From NCBI GenBank assembly GCA_963971285.1, contig OZ020250.1:19744783-19808782 (forward strand): 64,000 nt of DNA, given 5' to 3'. A program made the translations under genes and the position numbers. Every line of letters starts with the position of its first letter. The first letter of the stretch is position 1. This document shows, in pieces, positions 52,401 through 62,053 of the stretch. Source of the stretch: Astropecten irregularis. Taxonomy: Eukaryota; Echinodermata; Asteroidea; Paxillosida; Astropectinidae. Under the pieces are notes generated by a model. That model saw only the letters and a list, made by a program, of their open reading frames with translations, made no database searches and was not told the origin of the DNA.

Positions 52401-55400
52401 GCCGTTACGTGCCAGCAGCAGCGGTTGCTTCTCACTTTTCTCACTGGCAATTTTATTGGAATTCTCCCGGTCCTCAGCCTGAGGTTTGACAAAACTTTCT
52501 TCCTGGTCTTCGCTGCAATCTTCGACTGATACGACGACTGGGACGTTAGCTTTGCTGAACCTCCCCGAGATCAGAACGATGCATACGTAGCCAAGATACA
52601 GCAGAATGAACCCTGACGAGGAGAAGTGTTATCGGGTATTATTGCTATGCGTGTACTAAATTCGTAAAGAGCAGCGAAATTAGGAAGTGAAGTATTATCT
52701 AAGGATCAGTTCCTACTTTCAGGATGTCGTTATCCTAATTTCACGTCATCCTACATCAGGATGACGTCATCCCACTTTAATGGTAATCCCTATCATACTT
52801 TGGTTTTTATCAAAGAAATACAGATTCATGGGCAAAAATATCAAGACAGATACAGTCATCTGTGAAAATTCCAATCCCATACGTTGCCCACTTTTTGAGA
52901 AAACAGTGAAAAACGGCCACAGTATTTCTTAAGTCTGCTCTCTTTTTGATCTTTTAAAAGATCAAAAAGATTTTCGGTCGTTGTTTTACTAATTTCTGGA
53001 TAAATACACCATTGCAGGCGGAAATATTTTAACGGTATGTTTCAACCACCACCATCTCCATACTCCCTGTAAGTTCTACATAAATCTGTGAACATTTTTG
53101 TTTTGGTTTCTTACCAAAGTATGATACTACCTTTAAGGATGTCGTCATTCCGTGATGAAATCTCGGGATGACGTAGTTCTGGTTTTAGGGTGTCTTTCAG
53201 GCCACCGTGATGATCCTGTGATGTGACTAAAATGCAACAGGTCATCCCGGGGATTTCATCAAGTTGGATGTCGATTCTTAGGTTATGCCCTTGCAGGTTT
53301 CGTAATTTTAACGACTTGTTCAGAAGGCTAATACTGGTCTATAGTTCCTTGACTCACCTATTGCTTCAGCGGTCCATATCTCTCCCGTGTACAGAATATA
53401 GAATATCCAGTAAGCCGCCCCTACAACGAAGATGGCGTCTCTGAGAAATGTCACGGGAGTGACCTTGAATGACCCCATGGCTGTTACAGTAGCAGCTACG
53501 AATGAGGTGATGAATGTGGCTGCACCTGAAATATATACGTTCAAATATGTTAACGGGTTAGAAGTCATACATATTGTTTGAACTTTGAATTTTAATTGAT
53601 GCTTTAATATTTGGATGAATAGAAAGCGATTTTTTTTAAAAGATCCCCTGGTCATTATAATAATGCGAACGAGCGCCCTCTGCCGATTTCAAATCGACCA
53701 TTCCTGGGGACTCAGGCTTAGGCTCCAGCTCTGACATCCGTAGGCCTATGCTGAAAATATAGCTTGTGGTTTTTCATAGAAGATGAAGCTCTGTTTTGCT
53801 TTTCAAACCAGAGATTTTACTTCCGAACCGCAGCCAAAAGCCTCTTTTTTAATACCCATTATTTCAGAATGGATTCAAGAAATGGAGCCGAGCCTGAGAC
53901 GGAGCCTGAGCCTCCGTTTCGTAAACGCCCATAGCCTGGTCATAATATGGGCGCCCTCTGGCGATTTCGTCAAGTCGAGGATTCCTAGTAACATGCCAAC
54001 ATGCAAATCAAGATGCAAATTTACAGATAAATGAACTGTTCGTTGATGGTTAAAATATCTCGATGTGAGCAAGTCACTTACCAAACAGCGCACCAATAGC
54101 AAGCCCCGCATCACCATCTTTGGAGTTGGTGATAGCAGCGACGGCGCTGAAGATATCAGGGGAGCCGTTACCAAAAGCCAGGAACGTCACTCCGTGCTGG
54201 CACGGTCAAGAAAGAACACAATCAGATTCCAAGAATTTTTTTTTTTAATGAAACTACCTCGGTTAATGATTACAGTGTTTGACGACATACAGGGGACGGG
54301 TATCTGTAATTGATTCAACGGCAGCCATGGGAAGTGTGGTGCTTGAGTTGTTGAGCAAGACACTTGACTGTGATAGTGTTCCCCCTCTAGTCGGGGTACT
54401 CGAGGCGTCAAGAGCCTCCCACGGAGAACTGACAAGGTTGCAGAGATTTACACGGACCCAATGCTCAATAAAGAAACCGATATCATCTATAGTCGTCATT
54501 CCCGCGGTCAATTTACGTGCGAGACGCATCGTGTTATGCCAAAAACGACCTTTTTTTTGCTTTTTCGTTTTAAACCTGGCATAATATGTTAACAATGAAC
54601 CTTCGCTGTCAGGTATAGGCCTACTAAACGGTACACCAGAACCATTTCAACGAAAAATGACGTTCAAAAAATGTACTCCGTCTTAAAAAGGATTTGATCT
54701 TGCATTTAACAAGATGAAAACAAAGTTGAATTAAATAAAGTATGCTTTGATTTTCAATGCTTTCAATGTTGGGGCCGTTTCACACAAGCCAATTTTTACT
54801 GACAATTTGTAGGTAACCACATGTTACTGCAAAAAGAAGGTCAAACGGAAGGCATCCACATGGCAGTGCTTTAATACACTCTACCCAAGAAAATCATTTC
54901 ATTACACAGGCGTGTGTATGTCATTTCTTCTTGTAAAGGTGACCAAGAACCATGATTGTTAACCAATTTCCTTGTATATTACTTAAGTCTTATGGGTGGC
55001 TGTAATTCAAAGAAATTTGAATGATATTATGATTTCGGTCCTCCATTTGAAAGTTACCTTGAAATGTGAATACGAAATCAAAGCTGAATCCGCTTAATCA
55101 CACAATCTTCCCCCAAATGTCAATTTGAAAAACCGTACCACGACACAGATTCCCATTCAAGGGTGACACAGGGCACGAGGAAGAAATTATCAACAAGGAA
55201 TCTGGAGCGGTATTAAAAGGATATTGCCACGTTGTCACTCAGCTTCAGGGTCCGGGAAATTGTTCGCAGATTTGGGCAGAAGCTAAAGGGATAACAGAGG
55301 AATAAGGAGGATGCATTAGAAAGACAATGGGACCTTTTGATTGGTGCCATGACATTCATTGTTCCGGCTAGATCCGACTTGATCCAGCTAGTTCCGGCTA

Positions 55401-58400
55401 AGTCCGGCTAGGTCCGGCTAGGTCCGGCTATGTCCGGCTAAGTCCGGCTAGGTCCGGCTAGATCCGGCTAGATTCAACTAGGTCCGGCTAGGTCCAGCTA
55501 AGTCCAGCTAGGTATGGCTAGGTCCGGCTAGGTCCGGCTAGGTCCGGCTAGATCCGGCAAGATCCGACTAGGTCCGGCTAAGTACGGCTAGGTCCGGTCG
55601 GCCCGGATAGCCGGATGATGGGACATTAATAATAATGTCAAGTTCCGGATTGTGCAACAGGTTGGATCACGATGCCAGTTATATCACTATTGAATCTTTT
55701 TGCCATTTCCATAAATCATAATCATAAATCATTCTACAACTTAATACTATTATTTTATTATAATTCGATCATAATTATTTCATTTATAAGTTATTTTGAA
55801 CAGTCTAATGGCAGTGTTTGCGGAATGTTTTAGATCTATTTCATATTTTGGTAAATCTAAAGTCCTAGAGTCTGTGATGACGGGAAACTTTCAAGTTTCT
55901 CAGACCTGTTTTCGTGTCATTTCACATTAAGCAAACAGTGCATTTCCATCATACAGAACCTTCTTGCCCTGTGAGAAGATACAATATCCATGCCTTAATG
56001 CTGGGCAAATTGAAATATAGAAAAGTGAGGCCGCGTGTATATCAATTCAGTTAAATCCAACCCGTGTTTTATTTCATTTGATTTAGAGTCATTATTCACT
56101 GATACAGGAATAAAGTAGAAATCAGATTTATTGAACAAAATTCTGAAAAGGAATTGAAGACTGTTCAGAGCCAAATTGTGCATCCACAAAATAAATCAAA
56201 ACAAAGGTTGAATAAATTAAGAGGTGTACTTACAAGTTTTTTGCTGTGACTCCCAAACAAACGAACAAGAAAGTCAGCCAAATGAACTAATAGGAAGAAA
56301 ATAAAAAAAATAATGAATTTAAAAGATGCTAGGCGATATTTTACCTAGTATACTCTGCAGAAAAAGATCAGTTATTCTCCAACAAAAATTAAGAATGGTG
56401 TATAGCATTATCCCGATTAGGGAATTTCCTTTTAGAAGCTTCGATGACACATAAGAATCATATGGATAGTACTGACCCTCTGTGGTTATCGGGATATGAT
56501 TTTGGAGGGTTTGGTCAAGTACAGATACCTGGTTACCCGTAACAGTGACGAAGCAGTTTCATGCACATCTGTAAACTGATGTCAAGTTAATGGACGTGTA
56601 CAACGTCGGTAAAGGTCACGGAACAGCACTCACACTTTGTCTGATCCAGCATGTACATGAAATAATAAACCAGTGAAAATTTGAGTTTAATCGGACATCT
56701 GAGTCACAAGAACATAGCGAAAAACCGACTCAATTTTTCTTATGAAACATAAAGAAGGATTTTTGATCTTGCCCGAATCAAAAATGTTGTTGGTGTTTGG
56801 TTTTAATCTTTCTGGATAATTACACCATTTCAGGCGGAAATATTTTAACGGTATGTTTTTACTAGCACCATCTTTGTAACCCGAAAGTTATTCGTAAATC
56901 TGTGAGCATTTCTGTTTCGGTTTGTTACCAATGTTGTATATGCCCTTTAAGTTGTGCTTACAATATTGGACAGCAGTGTTTTGGGTTTTGCCTTGGATAT
57001 TCAAGTGCCGAAATTAAATAGGAATAGTCACGCAGTACCACCATTGTATATACATTCAGATTGAGATCGTTGTGACATATAGCTTTCTAATAGCTACAAA
57101 CAGATCACAGTACAGATCTATGACGTCACAAGTAGGGGCAGGTTTACGTAAAGGAGTCAGGGGACACCTGACAGGTGTAGTGAAATTTCATCACTGACTC
57201 CTCAAAATGATTTTTCATTGATAGACTCATGAACTCACGGAGGTACTTTAACAAAATGGCTCAGTCCCTAAATTGCATACATGCTTTTCAAAAACGGTTG
57301 ACGTCATAGGAGTTTATGGGTTCTTACACGCAGAGCAGACACTTCGAAATGGAACGCCGCGCTGCTTACGCAGTGAATACGCAGCGAGTATGAATCGGCC
57401 TCAATGTGTGGTTTGTTACTTGGTCTACCTCACAAATTTACGCAATAGTCAATTTTACGAAGCTGTATTAAAATGTTTTAATATTAACACAATGTAATTA
57501 CACTGATGTGTGTAATATGTAACAGATGCAATATGTTACATGTACGTAATACATTAGAAAATATAATTTAAATTGAATACAACATTTTAATTAGCCTATT
57601 GTAAAAATAGTCACAGGACGAACAGAGCACGCTGTTCGGAACGTCGAGATAATACCAACGGTTCTTGTCAGAACCACACACTCTCACAGAAGAGATCGAT
57701 TGGAAGGTGTCACTGCAAACCAACCTTATTTTACTACATCCAACATGCATAGCTTCATGTCTTATTTTAACCTATTTTATGTAGAATGTGTATAGTTTTT
57801 GATATACCATTACATATATTTAAGTGTTCAAGTAATATTTCGTGGCCCAATGACAGAAGTTTATACACGTAGGCCGTATTACATCAATGATGTGAAAAGT
57901 TTTCGCGGTAAAAAAAAAAAAATCCCAACCACTACCGGATTCTGTATACTTATTCAACAACAGAGGGCGGGATTTTAAAAACACTTCGCTGTTTTGTGGC
58001 ACCACAAGATAAAAATACAATACAACAGGATTATTGTGCAATGTCACAGACAACACGTCATTATCAATACATTAATGAGTAGCGTTTTCCTACGTTAAGA
58101 AATGTGACATTTTCATCTCAACATTCTCCTTTGTTGCAGAAACCACTTACATGCCCACACAATCATAATGTAAAGCGAATACTTGTTACGATATCGATCG
58201 AACGTAAAGATGACGTCATCCCAGATTGGCATTTAGAGAGCTTCAGACGTCATGTATAGCAAGCAAATTCCGTGACGTTTGGACACAGTCATGTTAAGAG
58301 TATTATCAAAATAGAAATCGTCTTGGTAATTACGTCATGATGATGTCATGTTGACGTCAAAGTGGCGTAATGTCGACTTCCGTATCAAATTATAAGCCAT

Positions 58401-61400
58401 TGTCATGCAAATAAGCTATGATATGGCGTCAATTTTTAGTTTTAATGGCAAACAATGCCCCATGATGTTTGAACGACTGAAATAACCGTCAGGTGCTAAT
58501 GAAAATGAATGAACACCGAAGTTTTAATGCCAACAATAAATTAGGAATAAGCACAATTATGAAGGATTGCACTGAACTTAAAGGTACAGTACAGGATTGG
58601 TAACATACCCAAACAGAAATGTTAACATATTTACATATAACTTTCAGGGTATGAAGATGGTGCAGGTAAGAAACATACCGTTAAAACAATTCCGCCTGAA
58701 ATGGTGTATTCATCCAGAAATTATTAAAACAAAGACCGAAAATAGTTTTGATCTTGTGCCAAGATCAAAACCATTCTTTGTGTTTTATAAGAACAATTGA
58801 GTCAAGTTTTCGTTACTTTCTCGTGACTCAGATGTCTGATTGAGCTCAAATTTGCACAGGTTTATTATTTCATGTACATGTTGGATCAGACAAAGTGTGA
58901 GTGCTGTTCTGTGACCTTAACCGAACCTGTATTATACCTTTAATGTCAAGGGTGTATTCCTATATGCTCTCAGTGTATTTGTTTTAAATTTTAATAATAG
59001 CAGAAGACGATGTACAAAGTGTTTGACCGTGCAGACACGGTGAACAACGAGAGAGCAGGACAGGGTGAAGCAGACGGGCAGGTGTTCAGGTGGCCCGTGA
59101 TTGACCGAGGCTCATCAGGCATCAGGCTCCCACTAGGCTCCCTCTCCTCTGGCTTACTGGGAAAAACTCTACTACGTGTCCTCCCCACCGTTGACGCCTG
59201 AGACCTTAGCCCAACAGCATGCAAAGCTGGGATCAACTAGGAAGGGAGGACACAAGGCGGTCCCTGGACCATCGTGGCGCCAGGGTCCGCTCGTGCCAAA
59301 ACCCACTTGACCAGAGAGACGGTCGACTCAGGATCGGGAATCGAACCCAGACTGATGGAAGTCTGAGCCTGTGTTATACCGACGCAAGTTTATATTCTAT
59401 CTCGCTTATTGTGTTTGTGGAAAATAGAATCCATTCCCTGTAGGCCTACCGCTGGCCCAGCTTATTTTACTGTTTGACTTTTGCGGATGTATTGATTCTG
59501 AAACACCATGAAACAAGATTCGGGCCAAGAATTGTTTTGACTCCCAATGTTTCTGTTTTCAACTATAGCTTAAAACACCCTGTCGTTAAAGGCCAATTAG
59601 ACATTATTTATAATCAACAAATAACCCCTAACAAGGGAAACTGGCTGAATTATAAGATAAGTAATTGAAAGGTGGACAAAGATTGACTGGAGCGGGATTC
59701 GAACCGGCGACCTCCTGAATACCATACAGGTGTTCTACCAAAATTAATGAGCTATACACACATACGTTGGTGCAATAGTCAATTATCTTAGTTCGTTTGG
59801 CAGATATCATTCATATTAAGTTATATTAACGTTCAACAATAGATTTAAATTACTTTTCGGTAAATTGAAGAAAAACACCATAATTCCAACACTGCAGAAG
59901 GCATACTTTAAACTCACCAGTATAATCAGAGCCAGTGGTTGGACGTTTGCAGAGAAAAGACAGTAGGAAAACGTCAGGTAGTTGAAGAAACCACTGGTAG
60001 GTTGACAATCCTCTGTCTCTTTGATAAAGGTACACTGGAGATCATTGTCCAATTCATGGTAGTGGATACACTGGGCTCATGGAAAGACACAAGAGGTTGA
60101 GGTTTAGCACGGTGTACGTGTTAAACAACGCTTCGTTATAACTATAAGTAGACTAATGTTTTCAGTAGCATTATGTATTATTGGTCAAACTGCATGTCTA
60201 GGCCAGCCCGGCTATCTCATCCACAACTATATTTCCACATCAACATCTATACTTCCACATCACCACAAACCACATCTACATATCGCATCCACATCCATAT
60301 CTATACCATATCCATATCCACATACCATATCCATATTCACATACAATATTCACATATACCATATCCACATTCACATACCATATCCACATACATGTACCAT
60401 ATCCACATACCATATCCATATCCACATACCATATCCACATACCATATTCACATACTGTTATGAACTAATAAATGTAGCACGCAAATCATATCGAGTTAAT
60501 ACTGGTTTATTTGGCATAAGCAGCGAGACATGTACTTCAACTGACAGTCAATACATACAAGTGACTTAATGCATAATAACACGAGACTGGTGCATACACC
60601 AAATTATAACAATGTATGAATTTAGCTGTGTAGTGTTCCCACGGTACCAGACGGCACAAAAGCAATTCCATATATGGGTGTATACAGAGTCAATGTACTG
60701 AGTCCATAGACTTACAAAGGTCCTTTAGATGAATACATTACATATACCATATCCACATACCATATCCACTTTCACATACCATATCCACATTCACAAACCG
60801 TATCCACATTCACATACCATATCCACACACTACACACTACATCCACACTCCAGTCAGCTCCATATCCACTCCATATCCACCACCAGCACCACCAGCATAA
60901 ATGACTATCACCCAACACAATGCTGTGCTAATTTACCATGTCCTAGAATATAAGCCCTCAAGCTTCCAGCCTCTAACATTCACGTGGTAGGCTATCCAAT
61001 AATATCACATGTCTATGTAAAACTCCAGTGTATATCCATCAAACTAGCAGTAGGTCTCCAGCATTAATGTCACATCAACAACACTATAGCTACCGAACTT
61101 GGTCTCAGCTCTCTTTCAGACGAAACACACAATGAACACCGGTATTAATTTTACGTGGTTCCCCAGACACTCAATGGTTTAGTGATAATTTATAATGTCC
61201 ATAAGTATTATACAGAATGTCTGTATGATATACTAAGCCAGAATGTCAATAACTATAGTATACCATAGTCTTAATCTGTTGACTCGGTGCGATATCATAT
61301 TTTTTTTATCGACCTATACCTCTGAAGGTAAAATTGGTGATTTGGTAATACCATGTCCGTGTATTAAAGCATATTAAGTCAAACGTTCATAGCGACCTTG

Positions 61401-61979
61401 TATAGTCCTAAATTAATGGAAGTAGGCGGGACTCCAGAGCCTCACATTTTGCCAATTCGATAATTGTACGTTCTCTATTGCACATTGTATGTTACAACTT
61501 AAAAGTGGAATTTGTTTCTTTTGATCATCTTATTCTTCTTTAAGTCTGCAGCATTTCTCAGAACTGTTGAAATTTCGAACCAACATAGGCCTACATAAAA
61601 ATAATTTTACAGTGTTATTTTCACTAGCCTGTCTGTGCGTATTCCCTTAACAGAAGGCAAAACGTGAGACTTTATCAGGCTATAGATCTGCATTTGAATC
61701 ACAGTTCAATTTGTTTGGTAAACAATTTGGACAGCTATTGATTCTTGTACATGCGACTAAGGCATACAAGCCCCAGTAATAACCCTGGAACTTCACTGAC
61801 TAGCCATAGCCAAAAGATGTAGCAAACGACCGGCTGTTCCTCACCTCTGTATCCAAACCGCCTATACTGCTGCTATCCTCGCCATTAACTTCAATTTCCA
61901 AAAGACCGTCACCGAAACAAGAGCTGATAGACAACAGAGCGAAGACCAAGCCGAAGATTCTGCGATACAGCCCCATCAT
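47051..61979 (-). CDS. SLC8B1: Mitochondrial sodium/calcium (lithium) exchanger NCLX, 14 coding exons
   Basis: Exons on the minus strand: 61845-61979, 59918-60070, 56234-56286, 55225-55282, 54082-54193, 53358-53525, 52125-52612, 51315-51441, 50557-50678, 49817-49894, 49133-49208, 48486-48566, 47972-48036, 47051-47236. Phases match; 1902 nt, 633 aa (human about 584). It belongs to the Ca2+/cation antiporter superfamily and exports Ca2+ from the mitochondrial matrix in exchange for Na+ or Li+. Seen: a basic-hydrophobic N-terminus; a Cys-containing segment ([11 protein letters not shown]); the FFCPNL motif; alpha-1 [18 protein letters not shown] (134-151); a long hydrophilic loop (about 240-370); alpha-2 [13 protein letters not shown] (512-524) with ACFGGPVFN (543-551); hydrophobic helices to the end. 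Odd points: introns 4 and 12 look U12-type, Cys521 replaces the Ser of GNSIGD, and there is an upstream ORF. No frameshift or stop, so it is presumed functional. Confidence 0.93.
47352..47700 (-). repeat. tRNA-derived SINE family S2, copy 2
   Basis: Reverse orientation of the copy at 24836-25185: CTCAGCTCCCTGAGGAGTAT, CATCTCTACCCTCACAGGTA, TCTTGCCCAAGGACGCAAGC and the reversed B box GGATTCGAACCCACAATC. Confidence 0.8.
47972..48036 (-). CDS. SLC8B1: NCLX exon 13
   Basis: Phase 1 in, phase 0 out (GTAGGT). It encodes [19 protein letters not shown], equivalent to NILVGVG after the alpha-2 repeat. Confidence 0.92.
48037..48485 (-). other. SLC8B1: NCLX intron 12: predicted U12-type GT-AG intron
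   Basis: The donor reads GTATCCTTT (48477-48485), identical to the U12-type consensus. The branch-point-like TTCCTTTAAC (48053-48062) puts the A 17 bases from the 3' end, which reads ACAACAG. Phase 1, 449 bases. Confidence 0.75.
48486..48566 (-). CDS. SLC8B1: NCLX exon 12: second half of the alpha-2 repeat
   Basis: Phase 1-1 exon encoding [20 protein letters not shown] and CFGGPVF, matching human DAFSDFTLARQGYPRMAFSACFGGIIF. Confidence 0.92.
48876..48962 (-). repeat. tRNA-like sequence (SINE head or decayed tRNA)
   Basis: In reverse it reads CTAGCTCGGTGGCC (A box), then GTGGGTTCGAATCCCACCTG (B box). The anticodon loop would be eight bases and the outer ends pair poorly, so a SINE head or pseudo-tRNA is more likely than a working gene. 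Confidence 0.5.
49133..49208 (-). CDS. SLC8B1: NCLX exon 11: first half of the alpha-2 repeat
   Basis: Phase 0 in, phase 1 out (GTAAAG). It encodes [20 protein letters not shown] and GNCIG. Codon 521 is TGC (Cys) at the position of the Ser in human GNSIGD. Confidence 0.92.
49341..49614. repeat. MITE family E, copy 4, with expanded CAGGCT array
   Basis: The left arm carries about 13 CAGGCT units (about 49357-49430). The right arm keeps only three or four GGAGCC/GGAGCCTGAGC units. The core GAGGCTTTTGGCTGCGG is shared with the other copies. Confidence 0.8.
49817..49894 (-). CDS. SLC8B1: NCLX exon 10: membrane helix
   Basis: Phase 0-0 exon of 26 codons encoding [20 protein letters not shown] and IVNLLR. 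Confidence 0.9.
49962..50100. repeat. MITE family I, copy 2
   Basis: Shares GCAGCCATTAGCCAGTGAAC and CATAGACTTG with 31048-31166, and has inverted CCAATCTTTGGC / GCTAAAGATTTGG ends. Confidence 0.65.
50557..50678 (-). CDS. SLC8B1: NCLX exon 9: membrane helix
   Basis: Phase 1 in, phase 0 out (GTAAGC). It encodes [20 protein letters not shown], then [10 protein letters not shown]. Confidence 0.9.
50902..51275. repeat. MITE family A, copy 8
   Basis: TTAAAGGTAATATCATACTT at the left, ATGATACTATCTTAA at the right, in NCLX intron 8; it ends 40 bases from exon 8. Confidence 0.8.
51315..51441 (-). CDS. SLC8B1: NCLX exon 8
   Basis: Phase 0 in, phase 1 out (GTATGT). It encodes [18 protein letters not shown], then [16 protein letters not shown]. 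It corresponds to the first helix after the hydrophilic loop. Confidence 0.9.
51616..51774. repeat. MITE family H, copy 2
   Basis: CTTATTCACGGCACATCCAT at the left and GGATGGATGCACCGTGAATA at the right, with the GGGTACCAGACTATTTTGAT core shared (inverted) with 38830-38984. Confidence 0.75.
52125..52612 (-). CDS. SLC8B1: NCLX exon 7: helix plus regulatory loop
   Basis: Phase 1 in, phase 0 out (GTAAGT); 162 codons. It starts with a helix ([16 protein letters not shown]), then a long acidic hydrophilic loop with two EExPLLxx-like stretches (KQPLLL and EEEPLLNK) and ends with [11 protein letters not shown]. In mammals the corresponding loop carries a phosphorylation site; no specific site is assigned here. 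Confidence 0.9.
52777..53136. repeat. MITE family A, copy 9
   Basis: TTAA at both ends, 360 bases. It is inserted in a stretch that itself has GGATGACGTCATCC-type palindromes on both sides, suggesting insertion into another repeat. Confidence 0.8.
53358..53525 (-). CDS. SLC8B1: NCLX exon 6: end of alpha-1 region and next helices
   Basis: Phase 1-1 exon encoding [20 protein letters not shown], then [20 protein letters not shown]. Corresponds to human LVTTVVAGGI...FFRDIVFYMVAVF. Confidence 0.92.
53706..53931. repeat. MITE family E, copy 5
   Basis: CTCAGGCTTAGGCTCCAGCT at the left and GGAGCCTGAGCCTCCGTTTC at the right, with little expansion; in NCLX intron 5. Confidence 0.75.
54082..54193 (-). 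CDS. SLC8B1: NCLX exon 5: alpha-1 repeat core
   Basis: Phase 0 in, phase 1 out (GTAAGT). It encodes [20 protein letters not shown], then [12 protein letters not shown]. The GNGSPD motif is the Na+/Ca2+ binding signature (human GNGAPD). Confidence 0.92.
54194..55224 (-). other. SLC8B1: NCLX intron 4: predicted U12-type AT-AC intron
   Basis: The donor reads ATATCCTTT (55216-55224), identical to the U12 AT-AC consensus. The branch-like TTTCTTGAC (54205-54213) places its A 12 bases from the 3' end, and the intron ends in AC. Joined this way the protein reads [15 protein letters not shown], matching the family exactly. Phase 0, 1031 bases. Confidence 0.88.
55225..55282 (-). CDS. SLC8B1: NCLX exon 4: FFCPNL segment
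   Basis: Phase 2 in (after CCCTTTAG), phase 0 out at an AT-AC donor. It encodes [20 protein letters not shown], matching human FFCPNLSAISTTLKLSHNVA. Confidence 0.9.
55361..55612. repeat. Decamer minisatellite (GGTCCGGCTA)n
   Basis: About 25 tandem copies with point variants such as GATCCGGCTA and AGTCCGGCTA. Located in NCLX intron 3, about 80 bases from exon 4. Confidence 0.92.
56234..56286 (-). CDS. SLC8B1: NCLX exon 3: first membrane helix
   Basis: Phase 0 in (after TTCTTCCTATTAG), phase 2 out (GTAAGT). It encodes [17 protein letters not shown], aligned to human VFWLLYLFLILGVTAAK with the same length after exon 2. Confidence 0.9.
56587..56949. repeat. MITE family B, copy 4 (reverse orientation)
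   Basis: TTAA at both ends; GGTCACGGAACAGCACTCAC at the left, GTTGTATATGCCCTTTAA at the right. Confidence 0.75.
58578..58943. repeat. MITE family B, copy 5
   Basis: TTAAAGGTACAGTACAGGAT to CCTGTATTATACCTTTAA; the best-preserved family B copy here. In NCLX intron 2. Confidence 0.85.
59160..59395 (-). repeat. tRNA-derived SINE family S3, copy 2
   Basis: Shares TCCTCCCCACC, GAGACCTTAGCCCAACAG, AAGGCGGTCCCTGGACCAT and the reversed B box GGGAATCGAACCCAGACT with 2925-3170. Confidence 0.7.
59612..59752 (-). repeat. tRNA-derived SINE family S1, copy in reverse
   Basis: CAACAAATAACCCCTAACAA, TTGACTGGAGCGGGATTCGA and CCGGCGACCTCCTGAATACC; ends near GTTCTACCAA, the reversed A box. Confidence 0.75.
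59918..60070 (-). CDS. SLC8B1: NCLX exon 2: cysteine-containing N-terminal segment
   Basis: Phase 0-0 exon (acceptor ATGAGCCCAG, donor GTGAGT). It encodes [20 protein letters not shown], then [20 protein letters not shown]. The three-cysteine pattern matches human CDFVRTNPDCQSEGGYLDYL...C, probably facing the intermembrane space. Confidence 0.92.
60295..60455. repeat. Minisatellite of CCATATCCACATA units, block 1
   Basis: About 12 imperfect units of 12-13 bases; the open frames here encode only repeated [11 protein letters not shown] peptide and are not genes. NCLX intron 1. Confidence 0.9.
60735..60880. repeat. Minisatellite of CCATATCCACATA units, block 2
   Basis: The same unit as block 1, separated by about 280 bases of unrelated sequence. 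Confidence 0.85.
61845..61979 (-). CDS. SLC8B1: NCLX exon 1: N-terminal targeting segment
   Basis: Starts at the first of two adjacent ATG codons. It encodes [20 protein letters not shown], which could act as signal peptide or mitochondrial presequence, then an acidic stretch; phase 0 donor GTGAGG. The assignment rests on the in-frame join to exon 2 and on the N-terminal type, because this part of the family is poorly conserved. Confidence 0.7.
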
Positions 61980-61984
61980 CGCCC

Positions 61985-62053
61985 TCACAAATATCTGTCA
62001 AACTTGGTGTTTTTCCCAGCTTGCACACAGCTATGAGCTTGCCTACCGGCCAT
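61985..62053 (-). promoter_or_regulatory. SLC8B1: Upstream ORF in the likely NCLX 5' leader
   Basis: An ATG in strong context (AAAATGG) opens a 22-codon frame that stops with TGA five bases before the NCLX start codon. The AAAATGGCC start also resembles a YY1 site, as found downstream of many promoters of mitochondrial genes. Whether the mRNA includes it is unknown. Confidence 0.45.

Noticed and set aside
55226..55231. GT (GTGGCA) or GC donor for NCLX exon 4
   Set aside because: Both give DN-H or DNV-H before GVTF instead of the conserved NVAGVTF. The AT-AC U12 solution fits protein, donor, branch site and intron end together.
57568..57750. Minus-strand frame with [13 protein letters not shown] stretch, considered as an NCLX exon
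   Set aside because: The expected FFCPNL exon was found at 55225-55282 with exact family match; this frame has no compatible phase.
58151..58181. Possible 31-base NCLX microexon ([10 protein letters not shown]) with good AG and GTAAGT borders
   Set aside because: Its use forces exon 3 into a frame that destroys the [11 protein letters not shown] helix. Direct joining of exon 2 to exon 3 gives the family sequence with exact length.
60156..60569. Histidine/isoleucine-rich open frames
   Set aside because: Produced by the CCATATCCACATA minisatellite.
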